A DNA stretch of 64,000 nucleotides from Myxococcaceae bacterium (lineage in GTDB: Bacteria > Myxococcota > Myxococcia > Myxococcales > Myxococcaceae). Positions within the stretch are counted from its first letter, which is position 1, and the number at the start of each line of letters is the position of its first letter. Below are positions 29,217 to 38,432 of the stretch, in pieces. The DNA is taken from the NCBI GenBank assembly GCA_016793095.1, contig JAEUJQ010000002.1, positions 30,640-94,639 on the forward strand, given 5' to 3'. Both the position numbers and the translations under genes were made by a program. The notes beneath the pieces were generated by a model. That model did not search any database, was not told the DNA's origin, and worked only from the letters and a program-made list of their open reading frames with translations.

Positions 29217-30410
29217 TCAGGGCTTCTTGAGCGTGCTCGAATAGGCGGGTGAGTCGAACCAGGTCGAGATGCCGGGCGCTGCGCGGTCGAGCGCCGCGCG
29301 GTCGAGCTTCCACAACCGGAACGACTCGGCGAAGGCCTCTGAGCCCAGCGTACGCGCGTACGGCGTCGGCGCCTTGTTCAGCGGCAGCCTCTGAAGCAGC
29401 GCCGCTTCGCTCGGGCTCTGCTGCAGGCCTTTCTGCGTGGCCGTCTGCAGGTCCTGCCAGACCTTCTGCAGCTCCTTCACCTTCGCGACCTCGTCCTTCG
29501 TGGCCGCCGCGCGCGCTTCGAGCGACTTTCTGAGCTCGGGGTCCTTCGACCTGGCGTACTCGGCGCGGTCGGCGTTGTACTTCTTCTGGCCCTCGTTGAA
29601 GGCGGTGGTGGCGTCTTCGAGCGCCTTGCGGGCGGTCTTCATCGCCGCCATCTGGTCTCCCGCCGTGGCGCGCGAGATGGCGTGCGCGACCTCGTGCATC
29701 ACCATCGCCGCTGACTGGGTGACGGGCGCGTCGATGGTGCCGCAGAAGCGCACCCGATCGACCTCCTTCGAGGCGTCGTACACCTCGAAGCGCGGCTCGG
29801 GCAGCGTCGAGTCCTGGCGGTAGACGGCCAGCTTCCGCTCTGGGCCCCCTTTCGAGTCCTTCGGGAGGCGGTGAAACGGCGTGCCTGCGATGAGGGCGAG
29901 CTCTTCCTTCGTGAGCTTCGAGAGCGCCAGGTCCACCGAGAACAGCAGGTCGCTGTCCCACGCGGCCCCGTCATCGACGAAGGCCCCGACACCGTACCGC
30001 CGCTGCAGCTCCTCCTTCGACGGGCCGACGCCGTAGACCGCACGCGGAGCGCCGACTGAATAGACGAGCGTGGCGTCGTCCCAGAGGACCTGGACGGGCG
30101 TGTAGGTGCCTCCAGCAGCCTCGACCATGAGGTCCTGCTCGGACCCGGGCTTCATCGACACCGTCATCAACAAGGCCTGCTTCACTTCGCGGGAGAGCCC
30201 GTCGAGCCCCGTCGAGCCCGTCGCGGCGTTCTTCGCCGTGAGGCCCTTCGCCTTCAGCTCGTTCGCGATGACCTGGTCGAGCCGCTTGTCGTCGAGCGCC
30301 TTCACCGAGGTCACGGGCGGATCATTGACCTCGTAGATGGGGTCGGCCGCGAGTACGGGCGCACACCAGAGCAGCGACGACGTGAAGACTCGGAGAACCG
30401 ACGCAGGCAT
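29217..30410 (-). CDS. Exported HExxH zinc-metalloprotease-like protein with coiled coil
   Basis: 397 residues. The ATG at 30410 has an aaggag ribosome binding site and opens a signal peptide ending VLA. A zinc-binding motif HEVAH occurs at 239-243 within MVMHEVAHAIS. Downstream, residues about 255-330 form a Lys/Glu/Ala-rich coiled coil. No third metal ligand could be placed with certainty. It may act on envelope proteins. It ends 68 bp upstream of the kinase gene and on the same strand, possibly one unit. Confidence 0.65.
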   Translation of the reverse strand: MPASVLRVFTSSLLWCAPVLAADPIYEVNDPPVTSVKALDDKRLDQVIANELKAKGLTAKNAATGSTGLDGLSREVKQALLMTVSMKPGSEQDLMVEAAGGTYTPVQVLWDDATLVYSVGAPRAVYGVGPSKEELQRRYGVGAFVDDGAAWDSDLLFSVDLALSKLTKEELALIAGTPFHRLPKDSKGGPERKLAVYRQDSTLPEPRFEVYDASKEVDRVRFCGTIDAPVTQSAAMVMHEVAHAISRATAGDQMAAMKTARKALEDATTAFNEGQKKYNADRAEYARSKDPELRKSLEARAAATKDEVAKVKELQKVWQDLQTATQKGLQQSPSEAALLQRLPLNKAPTPYARTLGSEAFAESFRLWKLDRAALDRAAPGISTWFDSPAYSSTLKKP

Positions 30411-30598
30411 GAAGGCTCCTTCGACAGCGGGTGGGTGGCGCACGATGGCAGCGGGCCGCGAGCCAGTGACTGGAATCGTCTGCATGGGAGTCGCATGCCT
30501 TGAGGTTCGTCAGCCCGGTCGAAGGCCCAAAGTGCAGGCGGGCGGCCAACCGGGAGCGGCGGCTGTTGCGGGGCTTCGCTGACGGCTGCGGCGTGGGG

Positions 30599-31696
30599 CT
30601 ACGGCGTCCGAAGCACGGTCCCGCTCGAGCCGACTGCGTACACGCCGTCGGCGCTGGCGCCCCAGACGGCGGAGAGGGCCGGCGCTCCGGCCGTCGAGAC
30701 CTCCCGCCAGGTCGCGCCGTCGTCGCTCGAGAGGAAGGCCTGGCCCGACGCGGTCGCGAGGAAGACGTCGGCGCCCACGCCCCAGATGTCGGAGAGGTCC
30801 GCACGGGTCGGGGCGGTCACGGGTGCCCACGTCGAGCCGTCCTTCGTGCGCAGGAGCGTGCCCGCGGGGCCCACCGCCCAGATGCTCAGTCCGGTGCCCC
30901 ACACGCTGACGAGCTCGACGGTGGTGCTCAGACGGACGCGGCTGAACGTCGCCCGGTCCGTCGAGCGCAGAATGGTGCCGCCCTCGCCCACCACGTAGAG
31001 CGACGACGCGTCACCCCATACCGCGTTGAGCGTCAGCTGCGCGCCGCCGTCGAAGTTCGAGCGCAGCACCTGCCACGACTGCCCACCGCTCGTCGTCTTC
31101 GCGATGAACTCGTCGGCCCCCACGACGAAGACCTCGGACGCCGAGGCGCCCCACACGCCCTTCACCACCCGGCCCATGGGCAGCGGGTGCCTCGTCCAGT
31201 CGCCACCGCCGTTCTGGGTGCTGAGCACCGAGCCGCCGCCGCCCACCACGAAGGCCTGCCCGGGCGCCGGGCTCCAGACGCCATAGCGGTTCTGCAAGCC
31301 GGGCAAGGGCACCGCCGTCCACGTCGCGCCCTGGTCGACGCTGCGCAGCGCCTGAGACGCCGCGCCCACCACCCAGACCTCCGACGCCGTGCCACCCACG
31401 TCGTACCAGGTGCTCATGCCGGTGCCGGAGAGCATGCGGAACGCCCGCGCGCAGCGCCCACCCGAAATGCACACCTTCGAGTCACCGCAGGAAGTGCCCA
31501 CGCGCGCGTTCGTCCACGCGCTGACCGTCAGGCCCGGCGTGCACACCTGGCAGACGCCGCGGTCAGGGTCGGGGTTGGTCGCGCCGCCGTTGTAGCTGGA
31601 GCCGGCGATGGTGCACGTCGTCGGTGGGCCCATGGTGCCGCACGAGAGCACCACCCCGAACAGGAGCCCCGCTACCGCCGCCTTCCAGATGCTCAT
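30599..31696 (-). CDS. Lipoprotein with BNR/YCF48-like beta-propeller
   Basis: 365 residues. The ATG at 31696 leads into a signal ending GVVLSC. After a Cys-rich segment (about 20-80) the remainder is built of repeats such as VWGASASEVFVVGADEFIA and IWGVGADVFLATASG, with the WGxxxxxVxVVG spacing of YCF48/BNR-type propeller blades (six or seven). Such propellers usually bind partners at the cell surface rather than catalyse. It diverges from the large lipoprotein gene at 31829, leaving about 130 bp for promoters. Confidence 0.75.
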   Translation of the reverse strand: MSIWKAAVAGLLFGVVLSCGTMGPPTTCTIAGSSYNGGATNPDPDRGVCQVCTPGLTVSAWTNARVGTSCGDSKVCISGGRCARAFRMLSGTGMSTWYDVGGTASEVWVVGAASQALRSVDQGATWTAVPLPGLQNRYGVWSPAPGQAFVVGGGGSVLSTQNGGGDWTRHPLPMGRVVKGVWGASASEVFVVGADEFIAKTTSGGQSWQVLRSNFDGGAQLTLNAVWGDASSLYVVGEGGTILRSTDRATFSRVRLSTTVELVSVWGTGLSIWAVGPAGTLLRTKDGSTWAPVTAPTRADLSDIWGVGADVFLATASGQAFLSSDDGATWREVSTAGAPALSAVWGASADGVYAVGSSGTVLRTP

Positions 31697-31828
31697 GGGC
31701 TGGCTTCTGCCGTGGACGCGGCTCGTCCACAACCGTGCACTCACTCCCCTCGCAATCAGCTTCGCGCTTTGGTTGATACTCCGTTACGTCGAGCTGTCGG
31801 CCGCGCTGGCTTCTCCGCAGGGGGGTTC

Positions 31829-34800
31829 ATGAGGTCGTTCTTCTGGTTGACGTTGGTGCTCGCGAGCGGGTGCTTCGACACGTCGCTGCCCGCGGCTCCC
31901 GTCCTCGGGCCGGGGACGGTTCGCGCGACCGTGCTGACTGCCCTGCCGGGGCGCGCCGGGCTCACGCCGGCGAAGGGTGCGGTCGTCAGGCTGATGGGGA
32001 GTTCGCTCGAGGCCCGCGCCGACGATGACGGCAACGTGCTGCTCGCCGGGGTGACGGTGACGAAGGGTCGCCTCGTCTTCTCGCTCGACGCCGACGGCGA
32101 TGGCCGCGCCGATCGCTCGCGGGTGGTGACGCTCGAGTCGGTCAGAGCGGGCTTCGGGCGTGACGTGAACCTCGGGCAGCTCGTGCTGGGGCGTAACTCC
32201 ACCGTCGTGGGCGTCGTGAAGCGGGGTGACCGCGCGGCGCTCGCGTCGGGACATGGCGGCATCTCGGTGTTCCTGCCTGAGCTCCCGCAGCTCACGTACA
32301 CCGGCGACGACGGCTCCTACTCGCTGGGTGGCGTGCCCGAGGGTCCCATCATCATCAATGCGTTCGCGGCCGGCTACCGTCCGGAGGCCGTCTCGCTCGA
32401 GGTCGGCGCAGGCCGCGAGGAACGGTTGGACCCGCTCGTGCTCACGGCGGACCCGGGGGCCCCGGCGGTGGGCTCGCTGACGGGCATCGTTCGACTCGAA
32501 GACGGCACGCTCGTCTCGGGCGTCAAGGTGCGTGGCGCGCGCGCAGGACAGGAGCGCTCCGTCGAGACGAGCGGCGAGGGCCGGTTCCGCTTCGACGCGT
32601 TGGACGTGGGAGTCTACGCCCTGGCGCTGGAGAAGCCGGGGTACGAGGTGTTGCGCGTCGAGGGGGTGCTGGTCGCCGCCGCGATGAACGAGGTCGGCCC
32701 GTTCGTGCTGCGACCCGGAATGTCAGGCGCGGTCGCGCTCGACGGCGGACCTGCTGGACCGCCTGATGGAGGGAGCGGCGGAGGCTCGGCGGGTGGCGGC
32801 ACGGCTGGCGGCACAGCGGGTGGCGCGACCGGCGGCGGCTCGGCTGGCGGCTCGGCTGGCGGTACAGCGGGTGGCGCGACCGGCGGCGGCTCGGCTGGCG
32901 GTGCAGCAGGCGGCGCGACCGGCGGCGGCTCGGCTGGCGGTGCAGCAGGCGGCGCGACCGGCGGCGGCGGCTCGGCTGGCGGCACAGCGGGTGGCGCGAC
33001 CGGCGGCGGCATGGCGCCCGAGGACGCCGGCATCGACGCAGGAGTCCCTCCGACCGCGGTCGTCGGGCCCGCCCAGGTGGTGCCTGCGAACGCCATCGTC
33101 ACCATCACGGGCATGGCGTCGTTCGGTGACTTCCCGCTGTCGTACGAGTGGTTGCAGGTCGCCGGTCCCTCGGTGAACCTGAGCGTGACGAGCGGCGTCA
33201 CCGCCCACTCCCCGACCTTCCGAGCGCTCGTGCCCGCCGGCACCGTGCTGGAGTTCTCGCTGGTCGTCATCGACCGCTTCGGCAGGCGCAGCACCAACCT
33301 CGCCATCGCGCGGGTCGCGGTCGGCTCCGTGCCCACGGCGCGCTTCGTCTCCAACCCGGACGCAAGCGTCGTCTTCGGCGGCTCCTCTGCGGTGCTGCAG
33401 TCCACGTCCTTCGACGACGGCGGCCTGGCGCTGGTGCGGCACGACTGGTCGCTCGGTCAGGGCTCGGCGGCGACGCTCATCGCTGACGGCGGACCGACCG
33501 CCCTGTTGAGCTTCGACCCGCTGCAGCCGCCCGACCCGGACCGGCTGGCCAGCGTCTCCCTCTCCGTCACCAACGCCATCGGCGCGACGTCGCTTCCGAC
33601 CAGCCGCGTCTTCACCGTGCGCGCGCTGCCGACGACGAACTGGAGCGTGACCATCGCGCCGCAGCCGCCGGTGCTCGTCGGCCCGGCGCCCGGTCCCATC
33701 ACCCTCAACGCGACCCTCACGACGCCTCCGGGCGCTCCGACCCCGACCGTCAGCTGGAGCTGCATGCCCGCCGTCGCCTTGTTGAATGGCAATACGGTGA
33801 GCCCGAGCTTCGTGCCACCCTTCGTCGATGGGCCGCCTGTGGACATCACCTGTGTCCTCACGGCCTCGGGGGCTCCGCCCCTGGCTCCCACCCAGCTCAC
33901 CCAGAACGCCGTCATCAGGCTCATCGACCAGCGGCCCCCGACCCTGCTCAGGAGCTGGCGTGACCCGACCCGTCTGGCGCCGTGGGGACAGCTGCTCGAG
34001 TTCAGCGAGCCGATGTCGTCGATCGGCTTCGTGTCCTGCATGTTGGGCGGTGGCCAGCGGGTCGGCCGATGGATGGTACCGCAGCCTGGGGAGCCGGGCA
34101 CCCCCGCGAGCTGTGGCGTGGTGTCGTTGATCGGGACGGACCTGGCCGGTAACCCGCTGCCCACCACGCCCATCACCAACGCGGCCTCGGCGAGCGTCGT
34201 CTGGGAGGGGCCCTTCGTCTCGACCGAGCTCTTCGACGACCCACGGCCCGTCGTCGCCTCGCTGGGCGCGGTTCCGTCAGAGCAGCAGCGGCTCGCAGGT
34301 GTTCCTGCGCCCCGCCCTGCCGGTGTCGAGGTGCTGGCCTTCGAGCCGGGCGCGCTCGTCCGCCTCGGCTCGTTCGACCCCTACCCGCTCGACGCGGGCT
34401 GCGCCCCGAGCTGCGGCATGCCGGCGACCCGGGTCGCGCTGCCTGGCGTGACCGACGGGGTCGAGCGACGCGCCGTCAGCACCGAAGCGTCGATGTTCGT
34501 GGTCACCGCGACCGACGCGGGGGCGACGGCGCTCGAGCGCACACCGGGCGGCGCCTGGCAGGGGCCGAGCGCGCTCCCGGGGACGCCCTTCGAAGCGGGC
34601 GGCCGTCTCGAGGCGGTCGGCGCCGACGGCGGGCTGTTGTCACTGTGGCGGTGGGTTCCTGCGACGCGCCAGTGGGTGGCCACCGGCCAGGTCGACGCTG
34701 GCGTGAGCCCCATCCTCGAGGTGACCGGCGGCCTCGACTTCCTCCTCGCCTCGGCAGGAACCCCCGCGCGGCTTCACTCCTGGAACTTCGGTGAGCTCAC

Positions 34801-35320
34801 CGCCAACCCGGGCTTCTTCCAGTGGTACCCGCTGCCGGCCCTGCCTTCCCCGCCCAGCAACCCGTCGAGGCTGACGCCCGTGCGCTTCGACTACTTCCTC
34901 CTCCGCGGCGCGCAGTACCAACGCCCCGATGGCACCGTCGGCATGTACCGGACAGGCCAGACCGGGCCGCTCAACGTGGGCCAGTTCGTCGGGTACGACT
35001 TCACGTGGGGCGGGGTGCTCCCGGTGGACGGGTTCGACTCCGTCATCCGCCACGACCTCATGATCACCGCCGTCTCGCAGCAGGGCGACATCAGGCTGTC
35101 GGTCTTCCGCGCGAACAGCTGGGGCGGAGGCGATGACACGTTGTTCCAGGGCCCGCCGCGAGCCGGCCCGCCACCCTGGCCCCAGGCGCTCGACCTCGAC
35201 CCGGTCTGCGAGGCAGTGCGGCCGCGCCTGGCCCTCGTCGAAGACGTGCTCTTCGTCACCTGGCAGGAGCGGTGCTCACCGGAGCTGCGCTGGCGCGTGG
35301 TGACCCGGCTCGTGCGCTGA
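31829..35320 (+). CDS. Large lipoprotein with carboxypeptidase-regulatory-like repeats and Ig/PKD-like domains
   Basis: 1163 residues. I chose the ATG at 31829 because it opens a lipoprotein signal (LVLASGC); upstream extension has no signal. Residues about 30-290 contain three carboxypeptidase-regulatory-like units, seen as DDGNVLLAGV, GDDGSYSLGGVPEG and GEGRFRFDALDVGVY. A Gly-Ser-Ala linker (about 305-395) follows. Residues about 400-760 look like Ig/PKD-type beta sandwiches with an added SVxSxWRDPxRLAPWG region. The C-terminal 380 residues resemble a propeller. Surface function unknown. Its 3' end is duplicated 1.4 kb downstream. Confidence 0.75.
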   Translation: MRSFFWLTLVLASGCFDTSLPAAPVLGPGTVRATVLTALPGRAGLTPAKGAVVRLMGSSLEARADDDGNVLLAGVTVTKGRLVFSLDADGDGRADRSRVVTLESVRAGFGRDVNLGQLVLGRNSTVVGVVKRGDRAALASGHGGISVFLPELPQLTYTGDDGSYSLGGVPEGPIIINAFAAGYRPEAVSLEVGAGREERLDPLVLTADPGAPAVGSLTGIVRLEDGTLVSGVKVRGARAGQERSVETSGEGRFRFDALDVGVYALALEKPGYEVLRVEGVLVAAAMNEVGPFVLRPGMSGAVALDGGPAGPPDGGSGGGSAGGGTAGGTAGGATGGGSAGGSAGGTAGGATGGGSAGGAAGGATGGGSAGGAAGGATGGGGSAGGTAGGATGGGMAPEDAGIDAGVPPTAVVGPAQVVPANAIVTITGMASFGDFPLSYEWLQVAGPSVNLSVTSGVTAHSPTFRALVPAGTVLEFSLVVIDRFGRRSTNLAIARVAVGSVPTARFVSNPDASVVFGGSSAVLQSTSFDDGGLALVRHDWSLGQGSAATLIADGGPTALLSFDPLQPPDPDRLASVSLSVTNAIGATSLPTSRVFTVRALPTTNWSVTIAPQPPVLVGPAPGPITLNATLTTPPGAPTPTVSWSCMPAVALLNGNTVSPSFVPPFVDGPPVDITCVLTASGAPPLAPTQLTQNAVIRLIDQRPPTLLRSWRDPTRLAPWGQLLEFSEPMSSIGFVSCMLGGGQRVGRWMVPQPGEPGTPASCGVVSLIGTDLAGNPLPTTPITNAASASVVWEGPFVSTELFDDPRPVVASLGAVPSEQQRLAGVPAPRPAGVEVLAFEPGALVRLGSFDPYPLDAGCAPSCGMPATRVALPGVTDGVERRAVSTEASMFVVTATDAGATALERTPGGAWQGPSALPGTPFEAGGRLEAVGADGGLLSLWRWVPATRQWVATGQVDAGVSPILEVTGGLDFLLASAGTPARLHSWNFGELTANPGFFQWYPLPALPSPPSNPSRLTPVRFDYFLLRGAQYQRPDGTVGMYRTGQTGPLNVGQFVGYDFTWGGVLPVDGFDSVIRHDLMITAVSQQGDIRLSVFRANSWGGGDDTLFQGPPRAGPPPWPQALDLDPVCEAVRPRLALVEDVLFVTWQERCSPELRWRVVTRLVR
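32770..33015. repeat. Gly-Ser-Ala linker coding repeat
   Basis: Short tandem units related to ggcggctcggctggcggcacagcgggtggcgcgacc encode the GGSAGGTAGGAT linker of the large lipoprotein. Nested direct repeats (about 48-66 bp) imply repeated unequal exchange. Confidence 0.7.
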
Positions 35321-35368
35321 CTCGAATCCAGAACGAGTATTCGTGATGCCGAAGTACGTGAACTGAAC

Positions 35369-36652
35369 TCAGCGGCACGTCCACGAGAGCTCGAGTCCCT
35401 TGAAGCCCTCCTCGCGCAACGCGACGCAGGTCGAGGGGCACAGGGTGAGGCTGCGTTCGTCCGCGACGTAGCTGCGTCGAACGCCACTGCCGCACCGGGT
35501 GATGGAGGGCTCGCGGTACAACGTCACGGGCAACCCCACGGCGGGCATCGCGAAGGGCTCGCCCACCACCGCGGCGGGGTGCAGCTCGAACTGCCAGGAG
35601 CACAGGGCTTCAGGCTGAACGGGCGTCTCGAAGATGACCCTCTTCAGCGCGCTCCACGAGTCGGGGCCGCAGAGGCTCGTTCTGCTTCCGCGATAGGCCT
35701 GAGCGAGGCGCTGGTACTCGAGCCCGTGAGAGACCCCGTGGGGCCGACACACGCCAGCCGTGAGTGGTTCGCCGGGGCCAAGCAGGTTCACCGAGCCCAC
35801 GTCGAAGCCACCCATCACGTGCAGCCGCGTCCGAGCGAGCGCAGGGCCCATCAGCGCTTCGAAGCGGCTCCGGTACCCCGAGACTGGTTGGCCGTAGGGC
35901 GAGTCGTCAGTGATGAGCAGCAGCTCGATGGGCACCGATGGTCTCGCGAAAGACCGCCAGCCCGACGGCAACGCGCCCGAGACGAGCATCACGTCGACGA
36001 CGTCGTTCGAGTCGATTCGTTGCTTGATGAAGCCCGCGTCGAGCGTGAGCGCAGGGCCTGGGCGGTGGCCACGCAGCAACCAGTCCGTGTTCGCAACCAC
36101 GATGAGCTGAAAGTCGCGGCGCGCTTCACGAAGCGCGTACTCCAGTTCGCCCAACCACCGGACGACCGCTGGGAGCACGCCGTACATCGAGCCTGAGGTG
36201 TCGATGAAGACGAAGATGTCGACCTGTGGGCTCTCGTTGAAGCCACTCACCACCCGGCCCGGCTCGCACCTGGCAACGCCCCCATCGACGGGCTCGTCGA
36301 AGCGCCAGCCCCGATCGGCCTCACGGGTGATGATGGTCTTCGTCGGCGCCGTGCGGTCGAGGAGTGGGGCCAGCGCGGCACGCCACTTCGCGACATAGGC
36401 CTCGACGTCGAACCCTGCTGGCGGCTGCGTCGTGAACGTCGACGCACCCGCATCGACCGGCACCGCCACCTCGGGGAGCGCCAGTTCGTTCAGCCCTGAA
36501 TCGACGACCTCGGTTGGCTCGATGGGCGCAGGCGCGGTGGTGACCGGCTCGTCGAGCGGCTCGGGCGCTGCTTCGGGCTGGGCCAGTCGCCACACCGCTC
36601 CAGCGACCGCGAGCAGCAAGAACAGCAACGCCCAGGCAGTTCGGCGGTTCAC
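35369..36652 (-). CDS. Membrane-anchored von Willebrand A-domain protein
   Basis: 427 residues, GTG start. A transmembrane or signal-anchor segment (ALLFLLLAVAGAVW) is followed by a Pro-rich linker and a von Willebrand A domain with an intact MIDAS start DTSGS at 151-155 and a later LLLITDDSPYG strand. The domain should bind a divalent metal and a protein partner on the periplasmic side. Six Cys near the C-terminus may be disulfide bonded. The gene lies on the minus strand between the lipoprotein and the Rieske gene, flanked by duplicated DNA, which suggests later insertion. Confidence 0.8.
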   Translation of the reverse strand: MNRRTAWALLFLLLAVAGAVWRLAQPEAAPEPLDEPVTTAPAPIEPTEVVDSGLNELALPEVAVPVDAGASTFTTQPPAGFDVEAYVAKWRAALAPLLDRTAPTKTIITREADRGWRFDEPVDGGVARCEPGRVVSGFNESPQVDIFVFIDTSGSMYGVLPAVVRWLGELEYALREARRDFQLIVVANTDWLLRGHRPGPALTLDAGFIKQRIDSNDVVDVMLVSGALPSGWRSFARPSVPIELLLITDDSPYGQPVSGYRSRFEALMGPALARTRLHVMGGFDVGSVNLLGPGEPLTAGVCRPHGVSHGLEYQRLAQAYRGSRTSLCGPDSWSALKRVIFETPVQPEALCSWQFELHPAAVVGEPFAMPAVGLPVTLYREPSITRCGSGVRRSYVADERSLTLCPSTCVALREEGFKGLELSWTCR

Positions 36653-36684
36653 GTGACCCGTGAGCCTACTCGTTCGGAGCAGCC

Positions 36685-36762
36685 GTCTTCGTCTGGGTCG
36701 ATGACGTGCTCCTCGTCACCTGGCAGGAGTGGTGCTCACCGGAGCTGCGCTGGCGCGGGTGA
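36685..36762 (+). pseudogene. Duplicated 3' end of the large lipoprotein gene
   Basis: This 26-codon frame encodes VDDVLLVTWQEWCSPELRWR and a stop, matching the final codons of the lipoprotein gene (EDVLFVTWQERCSPELRWR). It has no start or body. Several substitutions relative to the parent show that the copy is not recent. Confidence 0.75.
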
Positions 36763-36786
36763 CGCGGGTCGCTCACACGCCCGCTC

Positions 36787-37971
36787 TCAAATCCAGAACG
36801 AGATGCGTCGCTTCGCGTTGGCTGGACCGGCGCCGTGGCCGCCGTCCCGGAGCCACGCCCTGATGGCCTCGATGTCGGCGTGCAGCAGGTCCGCCTCGGT
36901 CGACTGAAACTCGAGCCCGCCCGGCGCGCTGGTGAGGCCCTCTCTCTGCACGCGCATGATGTCCACGTCCTGGCCGATGACCTGCGTCGTGTACCACTTC
37001 ATGAAGCGCCGCAGGCCGCGCGCCACGAGGTTCCCCGGCAGGTCGAAGGGCAAGCGGTACGAGATGGAGGTGTAGACCAGGCTGTCGAGCGGGCCGATGG
37101 GCGAGACCTGGCTCGAGATGACGTAGCCCGAGCGATCGCCCCACAGGTAGTCCACGCGCGTGACGTTCGGCGCGTAGAACCTGTCGGTGTGCACCATCGG
37201 CAGGCCGGTGGGGTTCAGCAGGAAGCCGGCGCCGGTGAGCTCGTCGTTCTGCTGCTCGTAGGTGACGAGCACGCTGCCATCGACACGCTCGACGGTGGCG
37301 GGCACCTCGGTGCGCCGGCGGTTCCGGAACCAGCCCTTGTGGACGAACACCGTGTGCGGCACGTCCATGAAGTTCTCGACGAGGTTCGTCACCCCGTTCG
37401 GGAAGCGCGTCACCATGAAGTAGCAGGTCCAGTCGCGCTCGCCCCACTTCGGCACCCGGAACGGAGGCTGCCGCGCCTTCGTGACGTCGTCGCCCATGAA
37501 GACGAAGACCAGCCCGTCCTGCTCGAGCGTCGGAAAGCGCCGCACCTTCCCCACGTCACAGGGCCGCAGCGACAAGCCCGCCTGCGCGTGCCCCTCGTCG
37601 CTCAGCAGGGCGCCGCGCTGCGAGGGCCCGAGGCTGGGAATCTCCACGCAGGCGCCGGTCTCGTCGTACACCCACCCGTGGTACGGGCAGCCCACCTTGC
37701 CGTCGAAGGCGTCGCCAGCCGACAGGCGCGCGTTGCGGTGAAGGCAGCGGTCGAAGAGCGCCGCCGGCTGACCCTTCGCGTCGCGGAAGAGGACCAACGG
37801 CGTGCCGAAGAGCGTGCGCGAGAGCGGTCGCTTCGCGGTGAGCTCGGACGACAGGCAGCCGACGTACCAGGCGTCCCGCAGCGCACCACAGCGCGACAGG
37901 TCGGCTTCGGCCTCGAGGTCGATGCGGGTGGAGCGCTCGAGGTCCGGGCGCACACGCGGTCGGTCGGTCAC
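36787..37971 (-). CDS. Rieske non-haem iron oxygenase (aromatic ring hydroxylase-like)
   Basis: 394 residues from the GTG at 37971, which has a gggga ribosome binding site; another GTG lies at 37980. The Rieske [2Fe-2S] motif is CxH-x16-CxxH (Cys76, His78, Cys95, His98). The mononuclear iron site is in NFMDVPHTVFVH, giving the Asp/His/His facial triad. The layout matches oxygenases of the vanillate-demethylase/phthalate or chlorophyllide-a-type group. It needs a reductase, which is not encoded nearby. Substrate unknown. Convergent with the vWA region. Confidence 0.9.
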   Translation of the reverse strand: MTDRPRVRPDLERSTRIDLEAEADLSRCGALRDAWYVGCLSSELTAKRPLSRTLFGTPLVLFRDAKGQPAALFDRCLHRNARLSAGDAFDGKVGCPYHGWVYDETGACVEIPSLGPSQRGALLSDEGHAQAGLSLRPCDVGKVRRFPTLEQDGLVFVFMGDDVTKARQPPFRVPKWGERDWTCYFMVTRFPNGVTNLVENFMDVPHTVFVHKGWFRNRRRTEVPATVERVDGSVLVTYEQQNDELTGAGFLLNPTGLPMVHTDRFYAPNVTRVDYLWGDRSGYVISSQVSPIGPLDSLVYTSISYRLPFDLPGNLVARGLRRFMKWYTTQVIGQDVDIMRVQREGLTSAPGGLEFQSTEADLLHADIEAIRAWLRDGGHGAGPANAKRRISFWI

Positions 37972-38103
37972 AGCGGCCACTCTCCCCTCAGCCGCAGGCC
38001 CGCGCAACCGCTGCTCGTCGAACCTCCAGGCGGAGCAGCAGCTTCCTTGCACCTCGCGCCGGTCGTCCGGGTCAGACGGTCACACTCTCACCGGGAGCTC
38101 CCC

Positions 38104-38370
38104 ATGAAGGTCCTCGTCGCCGCAGCAGTCGCCCTCTCTGCCTCGCTCGCCTCCGCCGCGTGCTACCGCTTCGACAAGGCGCCCAACGACGTCTACGTCT
38201 GCGTCAAGGGCGACAGCTTCGACAACCGGAAGCAGGCGAAGGCCATCTGCGACAAGGCCACCGGCAAGGACTGCGGGAACGTCGCCAGCTACTCGTCGTC
38301 GTGCCACTCGAACATCGACAAGTGTTACGACGAGAACGGCAAGGCGCATCGCAGCCTGAGCGGATACTGA
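38104..38370 (+). CDS. Small exported Cys-rich protein
   Basis: 88 residues, ATG at 38104 with a gggag ribosome binding site. The signal peptide is clear (VLVAAAVALSASLASA). The mature protein has seven Cys in 68 residues (ACYRFDK, VCVKG, AICDKATGKDCG, SCHSNIDKCYD), suggesting a disulfide-knotted secreted mini-protein. No family was recognised. It diverges from the Rieske gene across 132 bp. Confidence 0.65.
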   Translation: MKVLVAAAVALSASLASAACYRFDKAPNDVYVCVKGDSFDNRKQAKAICDKATGKDCGNVASYSSSCHSNIDKCYDENGKAHRSLSGY

Positions 38371-38432
38371 GCTCGCGCGAACGCTGACCTGCGACGGTCC
38401 TCCCGACACGAGGCGTGGTGTACGGTTCACCC

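Larger units (their letters stand above)
35243..36802. repeat. Direct-repeat pair (about 100 bp) bracketing the vWA gene
   Basis: Left copy 35243-35337 and right copy 36703-36802 share long identical runs (gacgtgct, cgtcacctggcaggag, ggtgctcaccggagctgcgc and atccagaacgag). The left copy contains the last codons of the large lipoprotein; the right copy contains a degraded version plus the last codons of the Rieske gene. The pair marks a duplicated junction between the two convergent genes, with the vWA gene in between. Confidence 0.8.

Noticed and set aside
30500..31828. A long N-terminal extension of the large lipoprotein gene
   Set aside because: The extension overlaps the propeller lipoprotein on the other strand, and only the ATG at 31829 gives a lipoprotein signal.
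35300..35340. A terminator hairpin (actcg-aatccagaa-cgagt) after the large lipoprotein gene
   Set aside because: The 5-bp arms are too short, and the sequence is explained as duplicated coding DNA from the Rieske gene end.
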